Shown: positions 9,169-17,719, counted from the first letter of the stretch. The stretch: 18,254 nt of DNA from Dunaliella salina (GCA_002284615.2 MU070586.1:16448-34701), one strand, 5' to 3'. Program-made: numbers and translations. The notes: a model not told the origin generated them from the letters alone.

Positions 9169-9192
9169 GTAAGGTGAAGGAAGGTTACATCG
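9169..9192 (-). mobile_element. LINE 3'-tail fragment in the candidate intron
   Basis: On the minus strand this reads AAGCGATGTAACCTT then CCTTCACCTTACC. The core TGTAACCTT followed by ACCTT-like repeats is shared with the end of the LINE at 9413 and the small insertion at 9559. It is read as the 3' end of a strongly 5'-truncated LINE copy; no target-site duplication could be identified. Confidence 0.5.
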
Positions 9193-9253
9193 CTTCATCC
9201 GCCTACAACCTAGATCATCATGCTTTACTCATTCTGGGTCAGCTCTTTTTCAG

Positions 9254-9273
9254 GTGAGGACCACAAGGGCTAA
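9254..9273 (+). CDS. Candidate terminal exon with stop codon
   Basis: It follows a strong polypyrimidine acceptor. In phase with the exon at 9030-9105 it adds the last residues GEDHKG and a TAA at 9271-9273. If the phase were 0 instead, a 61-codon open frame to 9439 would be read. The short version is preferred because it respects the phase of the upstream exon. Confidence 0.3.
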
Positions 9274-9423
9274 TTGGAATTTCCATGGGGTACATCCCAG
9301 TCAAAGCAAGCTCCAGGAGGAAGCTGTCACCATGATTGGTTACGAGAGAGAAACCATTATTAAACACACATGTCATTTGTCATTGACTCCTAGGCTGCAA
9401 ATCAAGGAAATTGTGGTACAAGG

Positions 9424-10139
9424 TTACAATAGGGTTTGACCTTTAGCCAGGTTGTTTGGCTGCTCGGCCTGATGAACTGTTCCATGCAAAGAATAAATTT
9501 CCATAAGATTAGAAAGAAAACTATAAGTCTCATTAAAAGGTCCTGTAAGAGATGGAAGGTAAGGTAAGGTTACAACGCTATAGAAGAGATGGAAGACATC
9601 CTCAGAACTAGGCTGAGTGTAGTAAAAAGCGCCTGTCTTGTCCTGAAAAACTCTGTAAGCAGAGGGGAAATCAGAGAAGAGGTTTATAAGTCCTTCTAAG
9701 AGAACACACAGGACTGTAAAACCGCAGGAACACAACATGTTTTTCATCTTGAAATCCTCCTAGGTCACATTTATCACAAACTGAAGTGTGCTCCTGCCAA
9801 AGTGATGTCTCAACTCTTTGAGTGTGTGCAATCGAAATCATGCGATGTTTCTCAGCATATGCTTGCCTAAATCAAGACGCAAATACCTACGGACAGAAAA
9901 GGACGCTCCATAAGCAGCCAAAGGCTTCAAAGGAAGAGCCACGCATTGATGATACTTGGCTAATTTGTTCACACGCTCATTGTGCTCTGCCAGGGCAGCC
10001 GCATTCCAAATGCCTCGTAGCCTTTTTCTCAGATCAACAAGGAACTCCTTCAGTGCTACTGGCTGCCCTGAACGCACACATTTAATAAACATGTTGCACC
10101 TGTCCAAGCCATTACATGCTGCCAAAAACTCTGAGTCAG
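9424..10139 (-). pseudogene. LINE C-terminal domain with CCHC zinc knuckle
   Basis: From about 10090 the minus strand reads ALKEFLVDLRKRLRGIWNAA, then AEHNERVNKLAKYHQ, then YLRLDLGKHMLRNIA. After a stop, a different frame gives TSVCDKCDLGGFQDEKHV, the start of a CCHC knuckle. Another frame (9747-9424) continues with FSDFPSAYRVFQDKTGAFYY and ends QAEQPNNLAKGQTLL-stop. This region binds element RNA in LINEs generally. A 25-bp insertion with a 12-bp duplication interrupts it at 9547-9595. Confidence 0.75.
9547..9595 (-). mobile_element. 25-bp LINE-tail insertion with 12-bp target-site duplication
   Basis: AAGAGATGGAAG occurs exactly at 9547-9558 and again at 9584-9595. The 25 bp between them read, on the minus strand, CTATAGCGTTG then TAACCTTACCTTAC, which has the same TTGTAACCTT as the host LINE 3' end plus one more ACCTT unit. 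The simplest reading is an almost completely 5'-truncated LINE inserted into an older LINE. The duplication plus insert adds 37 bp and so shifts the reading frame. Confidence 0.65.
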
Positions 10140-10706
10140 GTCATCAGCGTACAACATGTGCGTCATATGGAACTCAGCTGTACCCGTGACAGCACCTTGC
10201 ACCCTTTCCGCAATTTCATCAATGTCATTCACATACAGAGAGAAAGACAGAGGGGATAAAGGGCACCCCTGCTTTACACCCGTGTCAGGGTTCACCCGAG
10301 CAGCCTTCTGTCCATCCCTCAAAATGTACTCATCAACATCGTACATGTTTTTAATGATGGACAAGAGAGGAGTGGGCAGGCGTGTGCGCTGCAGGTGCTG
10401 CCTGAGTGCTTGCCTAGGGATGGAAATGTAGGCTTGCTTGAAGTCAATGAACGCTATGCGCAGCCGGCTAGATCTCCCAGGCTGGATCGTGCGTGCAGCA
10501 TGCTGTAGCTGCCTTTAAATGAAGATGGGCTGGAGGATATTCCTGCCTGGGTAGAAACCGAATTGTGTGTCAGGAATCTTGTTTGAAGCCACGCACCAGT
10601 CAGTTACAAGGGAACGAATCACATTAGCGTACAAGCGGTACATTGTGCCACTAACAGCCAGCATGCGGTAGCTGTTAGGTTCAAGGAGGGGTCCCTCTTT
10701 GTACAA
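10056..10706 (-). pseudogene. LINE reverse transcriptase core (YADD)
   Basis: RT primes cDNA synthesis at the nicked target. The first block, near 10700, reads GPLLEPNSYRMLAVSGTMYR and then PDTQFGFYPGRNILQP, the fingers motif with conserved Gln-x-Gly-Phe and Gly-Arg. In a second frame from 10364 come SIIKNMYDVDEYILRDGQ, VKQGCPLSPLSFSLYVND and LYADDL, with the catalytic YADD at 10140-10151. The frame change lies between 10364 and 10515. The catalytic Asp pair is kept, but after YADDL the expected thumb and following region are not there. Confidence 0.88.
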
Positions 10707-10753
10707 GGGGTCCGCTTAGCCTTCTTCCAACAATCAGGGATGTGAGCCTTATC

Positions 10754-11320
10754 CTAGAAATGCTTGAAAAGCCGGGCAATGTATGGCACCAGCACATTCA
10801 CCCTCTCAGTGCCCCTGCCATTGGCCTGCGGGAGCACCACAGTAGCATATTTGATAAAGGGGGCAGCTACACAATCATATCCAGGAGAAGCACGCCTGTT
10901 CATTTTCCCAATCTGCTCAGCTACCATCCCTTGCATGTCCTCCTCAGGAGGCACAACAACCGCATCCAGCTCAGGCATCCAATTATTTTGTGCACTCTGT
11001 CTCAGAAGAGTCCCAACGCCACGCCCACGACCCAAAGGAACAGCCATGTCTCTTACAGATAGAGCCGCACCCCCGCGAACCAACTGTGCTGCCTCTCAAG
11101 GCCAAAAGTGCACTTTTACGTAATCATCCCACAAAGATTGTGCCACAAGTGTGGTCTGAGCAAGCTTCAGACAGTTTCAGCAGTGCATGCACATCAGGAT
11201 CTTTATTATAGAGCCTCCCTAAGAACACATCCCTCTGTCTCCGCGTGCATGCACGCTTTGACCACCAAACTTGTATTTTGTACTGCCTCCGCACAAACTT
11301 TCACGCATGTAGAGGCTGAC
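10754..11320 (-). pseudogene. LINE endonuclease-RT linker and RT N terminus
   Basis: The minus strand reads RLYNKDPDVHALLKLSEAC at about 11200, matching the linker commonly written as KDP..HALL in LINE polyproteins. Then come RGRGVGTLLRQSAQNN and EEDMQGMVAEQIGKMNRRAS, and PGYDCVAAPFIKYA. Ser-Pro-Gly-Tyr-Asp followed by an aliphatic segment is RT motif 0 to 1, preceding the fingers. A stop falls just after LARLFKHF-like residues at 10754, and the expected Trp-Lys with Ile-Pro continues in another frame. In-frame stops and a frame change near 11080 show decay. Confidence 0.75.
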
Positions 11321-11400
11321 CGTACATATTTTTAATGATGGAGATAATGAAGCAGGCAGATTCCCGCCTTTTTTGTATGCAGAATAGTCTGGGGTAAATC
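11321..11400 (-). mobile_element. Short fragment of a second LINE RT
   Basis: CGTACATATTTTTAATGATG at 11321-11340 is nearly identical (one mismatch over 22 bp including the next bases) to 10340-10361 within the RT of the main LINE. Translated on the minus strand both give SIIKNMY, and the residues before it align weakly. It abuts the 5' end of the main LINE, so it is either a piece of another copy or a rearrangement boundary. Confidence 0.45.
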
Positions 11401-12856
11401 TTTTGGCACTTCTGCAAAAAAAAAAGTGGGGATGATGTGTTGCAGGTGAGCCAGGGGCATGTTTTGAGGCATTTTAGGCAAAATTGGCCATTCCCTGCGA
11501 ATTGGGTGCCATGATGCATGTTTTGACCCGAATTGGCTCCATTTTTGGGCTCCCAGGTTCTTTTTGTGTCAAACCTGACCCATCAGAGTGGAAAAACGGG
11601 GGGCAAAGGGGGGGGGGGGAAATTGGCCACAAAGCACTTGAAGTGTGAGCATGCCTGCAGGGCAGGCCACAGCCTGAGTATGGGGTGTTGTTTATTATGT
11701 TACTCAAGCATGCCCTGCCAAATTTGGGGGCCCAGGTGAGGGTGTACGCGTTCTTGGGGCTTGGTCAAGGCTGAGAGCTGTCAAGGCTATGGACTCAAGT
11801 GTCACTGCAGGGCCTTGTCATCTGATGAGGCAGACCTGCTTTTTGTTGCACAGACTTCAAATCTTGGCACCTGAGACCTCACCTCGTGCCTTACATCGTC
11901 CAGGAGCATCATGACCTCAAAAGAGCCAGATCTTTAATCAAATAATAGAAAGAGCAAGTCGCAAAAGTCGGATTTCCAAATGGTGCATTATGTGCCTCTT
12001 GCATAGAATCCAGCTTTTCCCTGCCAAAATTGGGTGAAATTCCGGACCCCCGCCCCAGGCCCCCGGGCCCCCCAGGATGTGCTCCTGATAAATTACTGAA
12101 CCATCGCTGCAGGTCAGGTAAGCCAAGGGGGTGCTTCCTGAGGACCCCATCCAGGCAGAGCTTTTGACTGATACCTGGCCCCACACCCTGGGCACCCCCT
12201 GGCTCAAACTGAGTATGCAGGGATGCTTGAATGCCCTCAGAATGAAGTCCTGCATGCTCAGAAGTGGGAGGGGCTGTTGCTTCATTATCTCAAACATGCT
12301 TGCCCAGCCTGACCTTTGGTTGGCCTATTGGGCCTGGATTGAAGAAATCCAAATACTTGCAAGTCTCCATTTCGAGATGCCAGCTTGCAAACAATGTGAC
12401 CACGACAATGGTGATGATGGTTAGACACACAATCTACAGAAATGGTAGCGCTCTGGTGAGTAATCTGAAAAGCATGATTCAGTGCCAAACAAGCAAAAAC
12501 GTGCACATGTCCAATTTCAAAATGTCTATTGCCGAGCACAATAGCAGTGGCGTGGGCCCTCATTTTGTGACCAATTCAAGATTATAAAGCAGGCCATAAC
12601 ACCCATTCTGCAGGAGCTCAAGCAAAAGCACAACATTACTATTAAAAAACTCAATAGATTTTGAATCTTATATTTGCCATGGAAGACAAACTTATAGGAA
12701 AAACTCCGATGCATTATCAATAAAACCTGCTCCTATTCTCTTTCTCCCCTTTCCGGGGGATAAGCTCCAGCTACGAATTCCGGGATTCAAACCAAAAGAA
12801 TTCTATCACATTAAACTGTGCTCATACCGTATTTTGCCAAGTGCTTTTACACCAAT
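11401..12856. other. Spacer with G/C tracts, no supported gene
   Basis: No domain or convincing exon is visible on either strand. Notable parts are a G12 run at 11608-11619 and a C-rich block at 12047-12073. Open frames up to 119 codons cross the region, but they are Gly/Pro-rich shadows of the C-rich block or lack protein-like composition. Confidence 0.4.
12047..12073 (-). other. Predicted G-quadruplex motif on the minus strand
   Basis: Four C-runs of 5, 4, 5 and 6 bases are separated by loops of 1, 3 and 3 bases, so the minus strand carries four G-runs of at least four. This fits the standard quadruplex pattern with very short loops; formation in vivo is inference. Confidence 0.75.
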
Positions 12857-13268
12857 CAGGGTTGATCAATTTGCCAGTTTGACAAAACAAATTCGTCAAT
12901 TGTGCGGAAAAATTTGAAATTCGTCGCATTATGCGAACGCATGTTTACCTGCCAGGCAAAGGGGGTGGGAAGGGGGCAGTTGCTTCTCACAGTCGCTAAA
13001 GCAACCACACAACCACCACCCAACAACTCCATCCCCTTTGCCATTCTTCCCCCCCTTTTTCAAGGCTATATAAACGTTGTAAACATTGTAAATGGGGAAG
13101 CCAGAGGTCCTGAAGGGGGGGTGCAAAGGGGGGTCTGAGGGTGTCTTATACCCCCTTTTTGGCACAGGGTACACAATCCTGCGGATTGGCAATTTAAAAT
13201 GCAAAAAATGCATCAACAATTCGAATTCTGAATCAATTAATTCGAAATTGGCGAATTGATCAACCCTG
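12857..13268. mobile_element. hAT-like MITE, 412 bp
   Basis: The left end CAGGGTTGATCAATTTGCCA (12857-12876) and the right end, read on the opposite strand as CAGGGTTGATCAATTCGCCA, form inverted repeats differing at one of 20 positions. The flanking octamers are ACACCAAT (12849-12856) and ACACGAGT (13269-13276), matching at 6 of 8, as expected for an aged 8-bp hAT duplication. CAGGG termini also suit hAT. Subterminal zones on both sides repeat AATTCG, possible transposase sites. The interior has no transposase, only G-rich and C-rich stretches and a TATATAAAC. It is a non-autonomous element that needs a partner elsewhere. Confidence 0.75.
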
Positions 13269-13275
13269 ACACGAG

Positions 13276-13369
13276 TGGTAACACATACATGGTAACAATA
13301 GGTTTACACAAATGGTAACACATAAATGGTGACACCTAGATTTACACAAATGGCAACACATAGTTATAG
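13276..13369. repeat. Degenerate tandem repeat, 37-38 bp unit, about 2.5 copies
   Basis: Units start at 13276, 13313 and 13351 with TGGTAACACATA or TGGCAACACATA, and the first two end TTTACACAAA. The array abuts the right end of the MITE. No coding role is evident. Confidence 0.75.
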
Positions 13370-13924
13370 AAATACATTGAGGCACACATGTGAGAAGCTC
13401 CTGCATACAAACACAAAGTGCCAAGTACATTGGTTGAGAGCAGACACTCAAGACCTGATTGAACCCTGCAAACATAGGAAGACACACCCAACCTGTACAT
13501 GCCCACACCTGGGGGGTCCATTGACTATTGTATTCATACACCCTGGACCACCAAACAAAATGCACTACTCATGCACATCCACAAGCACTGATGGGTTCAG
13601 AACATGAGCACACCACTTACCTGGACATAGGAATACACACCCAATCTGATACATGCCCTCACCCTGAGGGTTGCCGATTGCTTGGATGCTTTTGGAACAC
13701 CTAAGGATGTGGACTTTTCATGCTCTTTTCCACAATGCTAGCATTAGGCAATCATGCAACGCACTAGCTTTGTACGCACCCATACAGATCCCAGGATTGC
13801 CTATATGCATGCAACCAGCCCAAACCACCCAATGAATTTGGAACTTTTGAAGCATCCACATGCACTGAAGTTAGAAAAAAAGGATTATCTGTCTCAAAAA
13901 AAGGATAACCAGTGCACAACTTAC
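13370..13924. other. Spacer or intron with diverged copies of an exon-intron boundary
   Basis: Two segments, 13473-13514 and 13626-13670, are about 40 bp each and closely alike, both running from CATAGGAA through ACACACCCAA to CATGCCC. They resemble the 3' end of the exon at 13925. No further exon could be assigned. Confidence 0.45.
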
Positions 13925-14035
13925 CTGGTGCATGCCCACTTCTGCAGGGTCATGGGTCCTAGTGTCAATGGTGAACTTGACTCCTGGGGACACAAGCTGC
14001 AGCGCTCCCTCCTCTACACGCCGCTGTATCATAAC
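13925..14035 (-). CDS. Internal exon of an unrecognised gene
   Basis: The minus strand has acceptor GCTTGCCTGCAG and a perfect consensus donor CACCAG/GTAAGT. The 111 nt between are 37 codons with both boundaries in phase 0, open in the frame VMIQRRVEEGALQLVSPGVK then FTIDTRTHDPAEVGMHQ. Composition is protein-like with alternating hydrophobic and charged residues, and the exon is richer in GC than the AT-rich flanks. I cannot name the family. Neighbouring exons were not found: upstream (higher coordinates) lies a tandem-repeat region, downstream the MITE and spacer, so introns may be long. Confidence is for it being a real or recently real exon, not for any function. Confidence 0.6.
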
Positions 14036-14105
14036 CTGCAGGCAAGCAAGAGACAGTGCAGCTCCATGTCAGATGTTGTATTTTTCCTGCCATTTCTGTG
14101 ATCAA

Positions 14106-14170
14106 TTCATATGCCGATGACTGCAATTGATTCATGTGCTGATCAAATCATGTGCTGATGACTGTGATTA
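14106..14170. repeat. Short degenerate tandem repeat
   Basis: TTCATATGCCGATGACTG, TTCATGTGCTGAT and TCATGTGCTGATGACTG follow one another, three diverged units of roughly 17-25 bp. Confidence 0.6.
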
Positions 14171-14216
14171 CTTTGTGGATTGGCTACTGCCCAGGTGCAC
14201 GGTGCTGTGTAAAGAC

Positions 14217-14452
14217 CTGCAGGCCAGCAGGGAAGATGCGCTACAACTCTGTGCCAATGCTGCACTCTCTGCAATATCTGCACTTAATCTGTGTCCTGGT
14301 GACCGCCAGGGTGTGTGATGCTGTCTCAGGATCTGCAGGCCAGCAGGAGACGATGCGCTCCAACTCTGTGTCAATATGCTGCACTCTCTGCAATATCTGC
14401 ATTTAATCTGTGTCCTGATGACCGCCAGGGTGCATCATGATGCTGTCTCAGA
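14217..14452. repeat. Tandem duplication, 116-bp unit, with partial third copy upstream
   Basis: Copy 1 starts at 14217 and copy 2 at 14333, both with CTGCAGGCCAGCAGG. They share CTGCACTCTCTGCAATATCT and TGACCGCCAGGGTG with a few substitutions and small indels. A partial, more diverged copy precedes copy 1 from about 14187. On the minus strand copy 2 contains HIDTELERIVSCWPAD, so part of a former exon may be included, but 116 is not a multiple of three and copy 1 has a stop at the same place. Confidence 0.85.
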
Positions 14453-14538
14453 GTTTCCAGGAAAACAGGATCTATTGCAGTCCAGTGTCAGGCATCCTTG
14501 AAAATGTGTTTTCCTGCACATTTCACCTACTTTAGGAC

Positions 14539-15234
14539 ATGCTGCACCGCAGGAAATGGAAACATCAAAGCAAACTCAAACTCCGTTGGTGCAGAATGAC
14601 GTTTCAGAACAGCCACACCACAAGAGATGGATTTTACCAACAAGGAAAGCTTGACTGCAGGCACCACCCCTCACAAAATTTCCCTCAAGTACACAGAGCA
14701 ACCTCAGTGCCCAAGAGTTATTCAGCTCAAACATCTTATGAAGGCATTCCCTCAAAAATCCCCCTTTGGGCGTGTGTCAGGCCAGGAGTCACGGCTTGTG
14801 GCTCATGCATAACTGCACTGCATAGCATTGCTGCTTCAGACGCAGGCATGGAAGCCCTTTTTGGGACAGGTCAGGCCAGAGATCATTGCTCTTTGTTCTT
14901 ACACAGACGGAGCTACATTTTGGTCACAAACGACAGCCCTTCTGGCACAGATGGCCGCCCTCTCTTTTGGAGTATTGCCAGAAACATTTCAGAGACTCAG
15001 ATCTATCAGCTGGACATGATGTGTAAAGACAGCAAGGTTTCACACGGGTGCTTTGGGTCGCGGCTATTTCACAGCTTTGCCTGCATCACATTGCTTGCAA
15101 GACACTGCCTGCATCACATTGCTTGCATCACATTGCTTGCTTCACATTGCTTGCATCACATTGCCTGCATCACATTGCCTGCATCACAACACTCTTCACA
15201 ACCCCCTCCTTTTCAACTATTTGGTAGTGCTTGA
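14539..15234 (+). other. 231-codon open frame, doubtful as a gene
   Basis: This is the longest uninterrupted frame outside the transposons. No domain is recognised; its C-terminal fifth is the translation of a 14-bp minisatellite, and another plus-strand frame over the same DNA is almost equally open (for example MDFTNKESLTAGTTPHKISL at 14627). There is no evident promoter, splice signal or family support. It is recorded because the region is large, and may hold an eroded coding sequence. Confidence 0.15.
15077..15188. repeat. Minisatellite, 14-bp unit, eight copies
   Basis: Exactly eight contiguous 14-bp units with consensus TTGCTTGCATCACA or TTGCCTGCATCACA (15077, 15091, 15105, 15119, 15133, 15147, 15161, 15175). 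The last two are identical and the second is the most diverged. There are no unique spacers, so it is not CRISPR-like. Confidence 0.97.
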
Positions 15235-15299
15235 CTTTCCAGGAAGAACGACACCATGCTCCACCTTATCCCCTCCAGGAGTCACAACACTTGTTCTGA

Positions 15300-15620
15300 T
15301 CATTGACGCTTGACCTCAACACGATACCCTGCCTTTGCCAGTTCATTCATGGTGTGCAAGGACAGCATGATCTCAACTTGGAGGCGTCGATCACTTATGC
15401 TTGACTTGATGAGCGCCAGCAATGCATGATTGGGCTTCTGCGTACTGCAAAGCAGCTTGGCCCTTGATGACTCCCTTGGTGAACAGTGTGCTTTAGATCT
15501 CAGCTTTGTCGTTGACCTCCCATAACAAGTGGCGGTCAGGTGCTCCTCACCACCGCTGAGGACGAACAGCATAAGAACCAGACAGCGTGGACATACGAAG
15601 CGCTCGTGACCTGCAGACAT
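15300..15620 (-). other. Unassigned open frame, 106 codons
   Basis: The minus strand is open with LRSKAHCSPRESSRAKLL and ISDRRLQVEIMLSLHTMNEL near the end. A different minus frame over the same DNA also looks protein-like (TLFTKGVIKGQAALQYAEAQ, and VTPGGDKVEHGVVLPGKSST further on) but has five stops. One of these may be the relic of a coding sequence; no family is recognised. Confidence 0.2.
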
Positions 15621-17124
15621 GACCCAGGACTTGCCTGCAAGTCAATGTGTGCTGGTCGGGTGTGGTTTAAGCGCTCCTTGTCACCTCTGAGGATACAAGA
15701 ACATGAGTGACATCACTGGTATATATGAGTCTGAGGAATCTACACTGTATCTGAGCGCCTGTAGCACTTGTGAAGTTAGCCTTCCTTACAACCCATGCAA
15801 GTAGTGAAGAAAAAGGATAGCGCTGAAATGGGACAGTTTGCTGGATGCAAAATGTTGTCATGCATGAAGATTGTCTTCACGGTATCCTGTGGGGCGTAAC
15901 AGTTGCATCTCGTCACCTTTTAATACACAGGCTGGCAAAAAACAGAAGATCAGGGGAAAACAGACAGAAGCCTTGGAATCTTTGCATTTTCCTTCCCTTG
16001 CTCCACACCGTAGATTAATTTTCTGTCAATTTTACGAATTCTCCATGATTTTACTCTGAAAACACCTGATTGTGAATTGAAGAATTGGGGGGAAATATGT
16101 TTAGAGGGATCTAGCACAATTGAGAGAAGTATTGAAGCATGAAGCAAAGATCCATCCTGGGCAGGGGAAAGTACTCATCAGCTCCCCGTGGCATTTGAGA
16201 GGCTCTGCAGTGAGCTTGGCACGTGCTCAGTGTTATGACATTCAAAAATATGCCAGCAGAGCAAGCAGGGATACAGGGGCAGGAGTGAAAGATGAAACTC
16301 AAGGCAGAGGCTCCAAGAGCCAATGACTCTGTAAGCTGTGAGTGCTGAGGACAGGGAAAGTGAGTAAAGGATCAAATTTGAGGAGAGCCAGGCAGAGTAG
16401 CTCATTTGGCAAATACAACTTTTTTTACATTGATCAAATCATTTTTGAGAGCTTGAAAAAATTCAGGGACGTGAACCATTCGAACCATTCAGATGGGGCT
16501 CCAAATGTGGGTACTTATCAAACGGTCACAGAACAAGTTGCCCCTTGTTGGCACTTTTCAAGCTTAGCACCAAATGCTATCCAGCGCACCCAAGCTTTAA
16601 TATTGCCAATTGATGGTAACATGTGTAATCGGCCAAAGCATGAACCCTAGCTTTAACCATCAAGTCTTCATTCCAGATCACGTGCTGCACCAAATTGGAT
16701 GGATTTTTGTGATTTGGTGCCCATCTATCAAAAAATTCCGCGGCAAAAGAAATAGAGTGAAAAACCAATTGGTTGGTAAGATTCAGACTTTTTGCCATTG
16801 TCCTTGGAGGAAAATCCAGCACAGAGGGCACCAAAAAGGTCAATTTTTGACTTCCTTCTTTCCAATTCCTGAATATCCAGGATTTTAGCATGGCATTTGG
16901 AGGTCACAAGTGCATTTCTTGGGAGAGAAGGGGGCACAGGGTGGAGCTGTGGGCTTTTCTGGGTGATCTGAGGCCAGGCAAGTGATCTGGAGACTCTGAT
17001 TTTCTTCTAATTCTTGGTGAACATGATAAATTATGGAATAATAATGGTTGACATGGTTTGACTTGAGAAAATGGGAAAGAACACGTGTTGTGGTAAAGTC
17101 GGGTTGACCCCCTCTCTCAAGTTT
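15621..17124. other. AT-rich spacer with nothing recognised
   Basis: Read on both strands: only short frames without domains, a duplicated decamer (GAACCATTCG/GAACCATTCA near 16472) and no repeat of note. Confidence 0.4.
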
Positions 17125-17275
17125 GGCTTCTTTTCGGTTGTTCATGCCAATACTGATCACTCCTTGCTGACACCATTACTTCAGGACAAGCTTAGATTCT
17201 TTTGTGTTTGTTCATGCCAGTGTTCATCCTTCCTTGTTAATATGATTACTTCAAAATCGCTGCATCAAGTCTTTT
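17125..17275. repeat. Old tandem duplication, about 70-bp unit
   Basis: TTGTTCATGCC at 17138 recurs at 17208, followed in both copies by a similar order: CACTCCTTGCTGA or CCTTCCTTGTTAA, then ATTACTTCA. Many differences show it is old. Confidence 0.6.
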
Positions 17276-17284
17276 CTAACACAC

Positions 17285-17684
17285 AAGAAGCCATTGAATT
17301 TCCAACATGACAATCCTTAAACCTTTGGGGTCAGTCAAAGGCCTGTGCACCATACCAGCGCCTTGCACCCAAAGGAGTACCCAGGCAATCCCCAGCCCAT
17401 AACAGCGTGTACTAAGGCAGCTCTCTGTGTCTGAATGAACACCACCTGCGTATCTCACGCGCCCACACCACCACAACACGCCAGTATGCATCTCCGCAAT
17501 TCCTCAGCTCACACACTGAGAGCATTCTTAGCCCGATTGGAAACGAAGGCAACATGTCAGAGCTTGACATTTCAATGCGTCCTCCATGTACAATAGCATA
17601 AATCACAGCAGCGCTCAATGCCACTGGCAAGGTCAAGACCTCCCTGCTGATACTTTTAAGGCTTATCAGACCAAGGACCTTCAA
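17285..17684 (-). other. Weak coding-like stretch, unassigned
   Basis: A 90-codon frame is open on the minus strand (TLPVALSAAVIYAIVHGGRI, then SFPIGLRMLSVCELRNCGDA) and GC is locally raised. A second minus frame over the same DNA is also protein-like but has stops. No family, splice site or start supports either. Possibly an eroded exon. Confidence 0.2.
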
Positions 17685-17719
17685 GCAAGCTTTGGTATTC
17701 TAACAAGAAGTCCCCAGTC

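Larger units (their letters stand above)
9413..11320 (-). mobile_element. Degenerate non-LTR retrotransposon (LINE), 5'-truncated
   Basis: The minus strand carries in order an endonuclease-RT linker, an RT with GVKQGCPLSPL and YADD, then a C-terminal domain with a CCHC knuckle, ending at a TAA that overlaps the tail sequence TTGTAACCTT. No endonuclease domain is found upstream, so the copy is 5'-truncated. Frameshifts and stops break the frame, and much of the protein between the YADD motif and the C-terminal domain appears to be missing. No clear target-site duplication was found. The C-terminal style (LRLDLGKHMLRN, then CxxC and His) is what I associate with green-algal LINEs, an impression from memory only. 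Confidence 0.9.

Noticed and set aside
9413..11325. TGTAC at both LINE ends as a target-site duplication
   Set aside because: Five bases is too short and the flanks do not extend the match.
11909..12297. Overlapping minus frames of 91 and 119 codons
   Set aside because: They are Gly/Pro-rich translations of a G/C tract with no domain and no splice support.
13067..13075. TATATAAAC as a core promoter
   Set aside because: It lies inside the MITE and no open frame of substance follows; probably chance.
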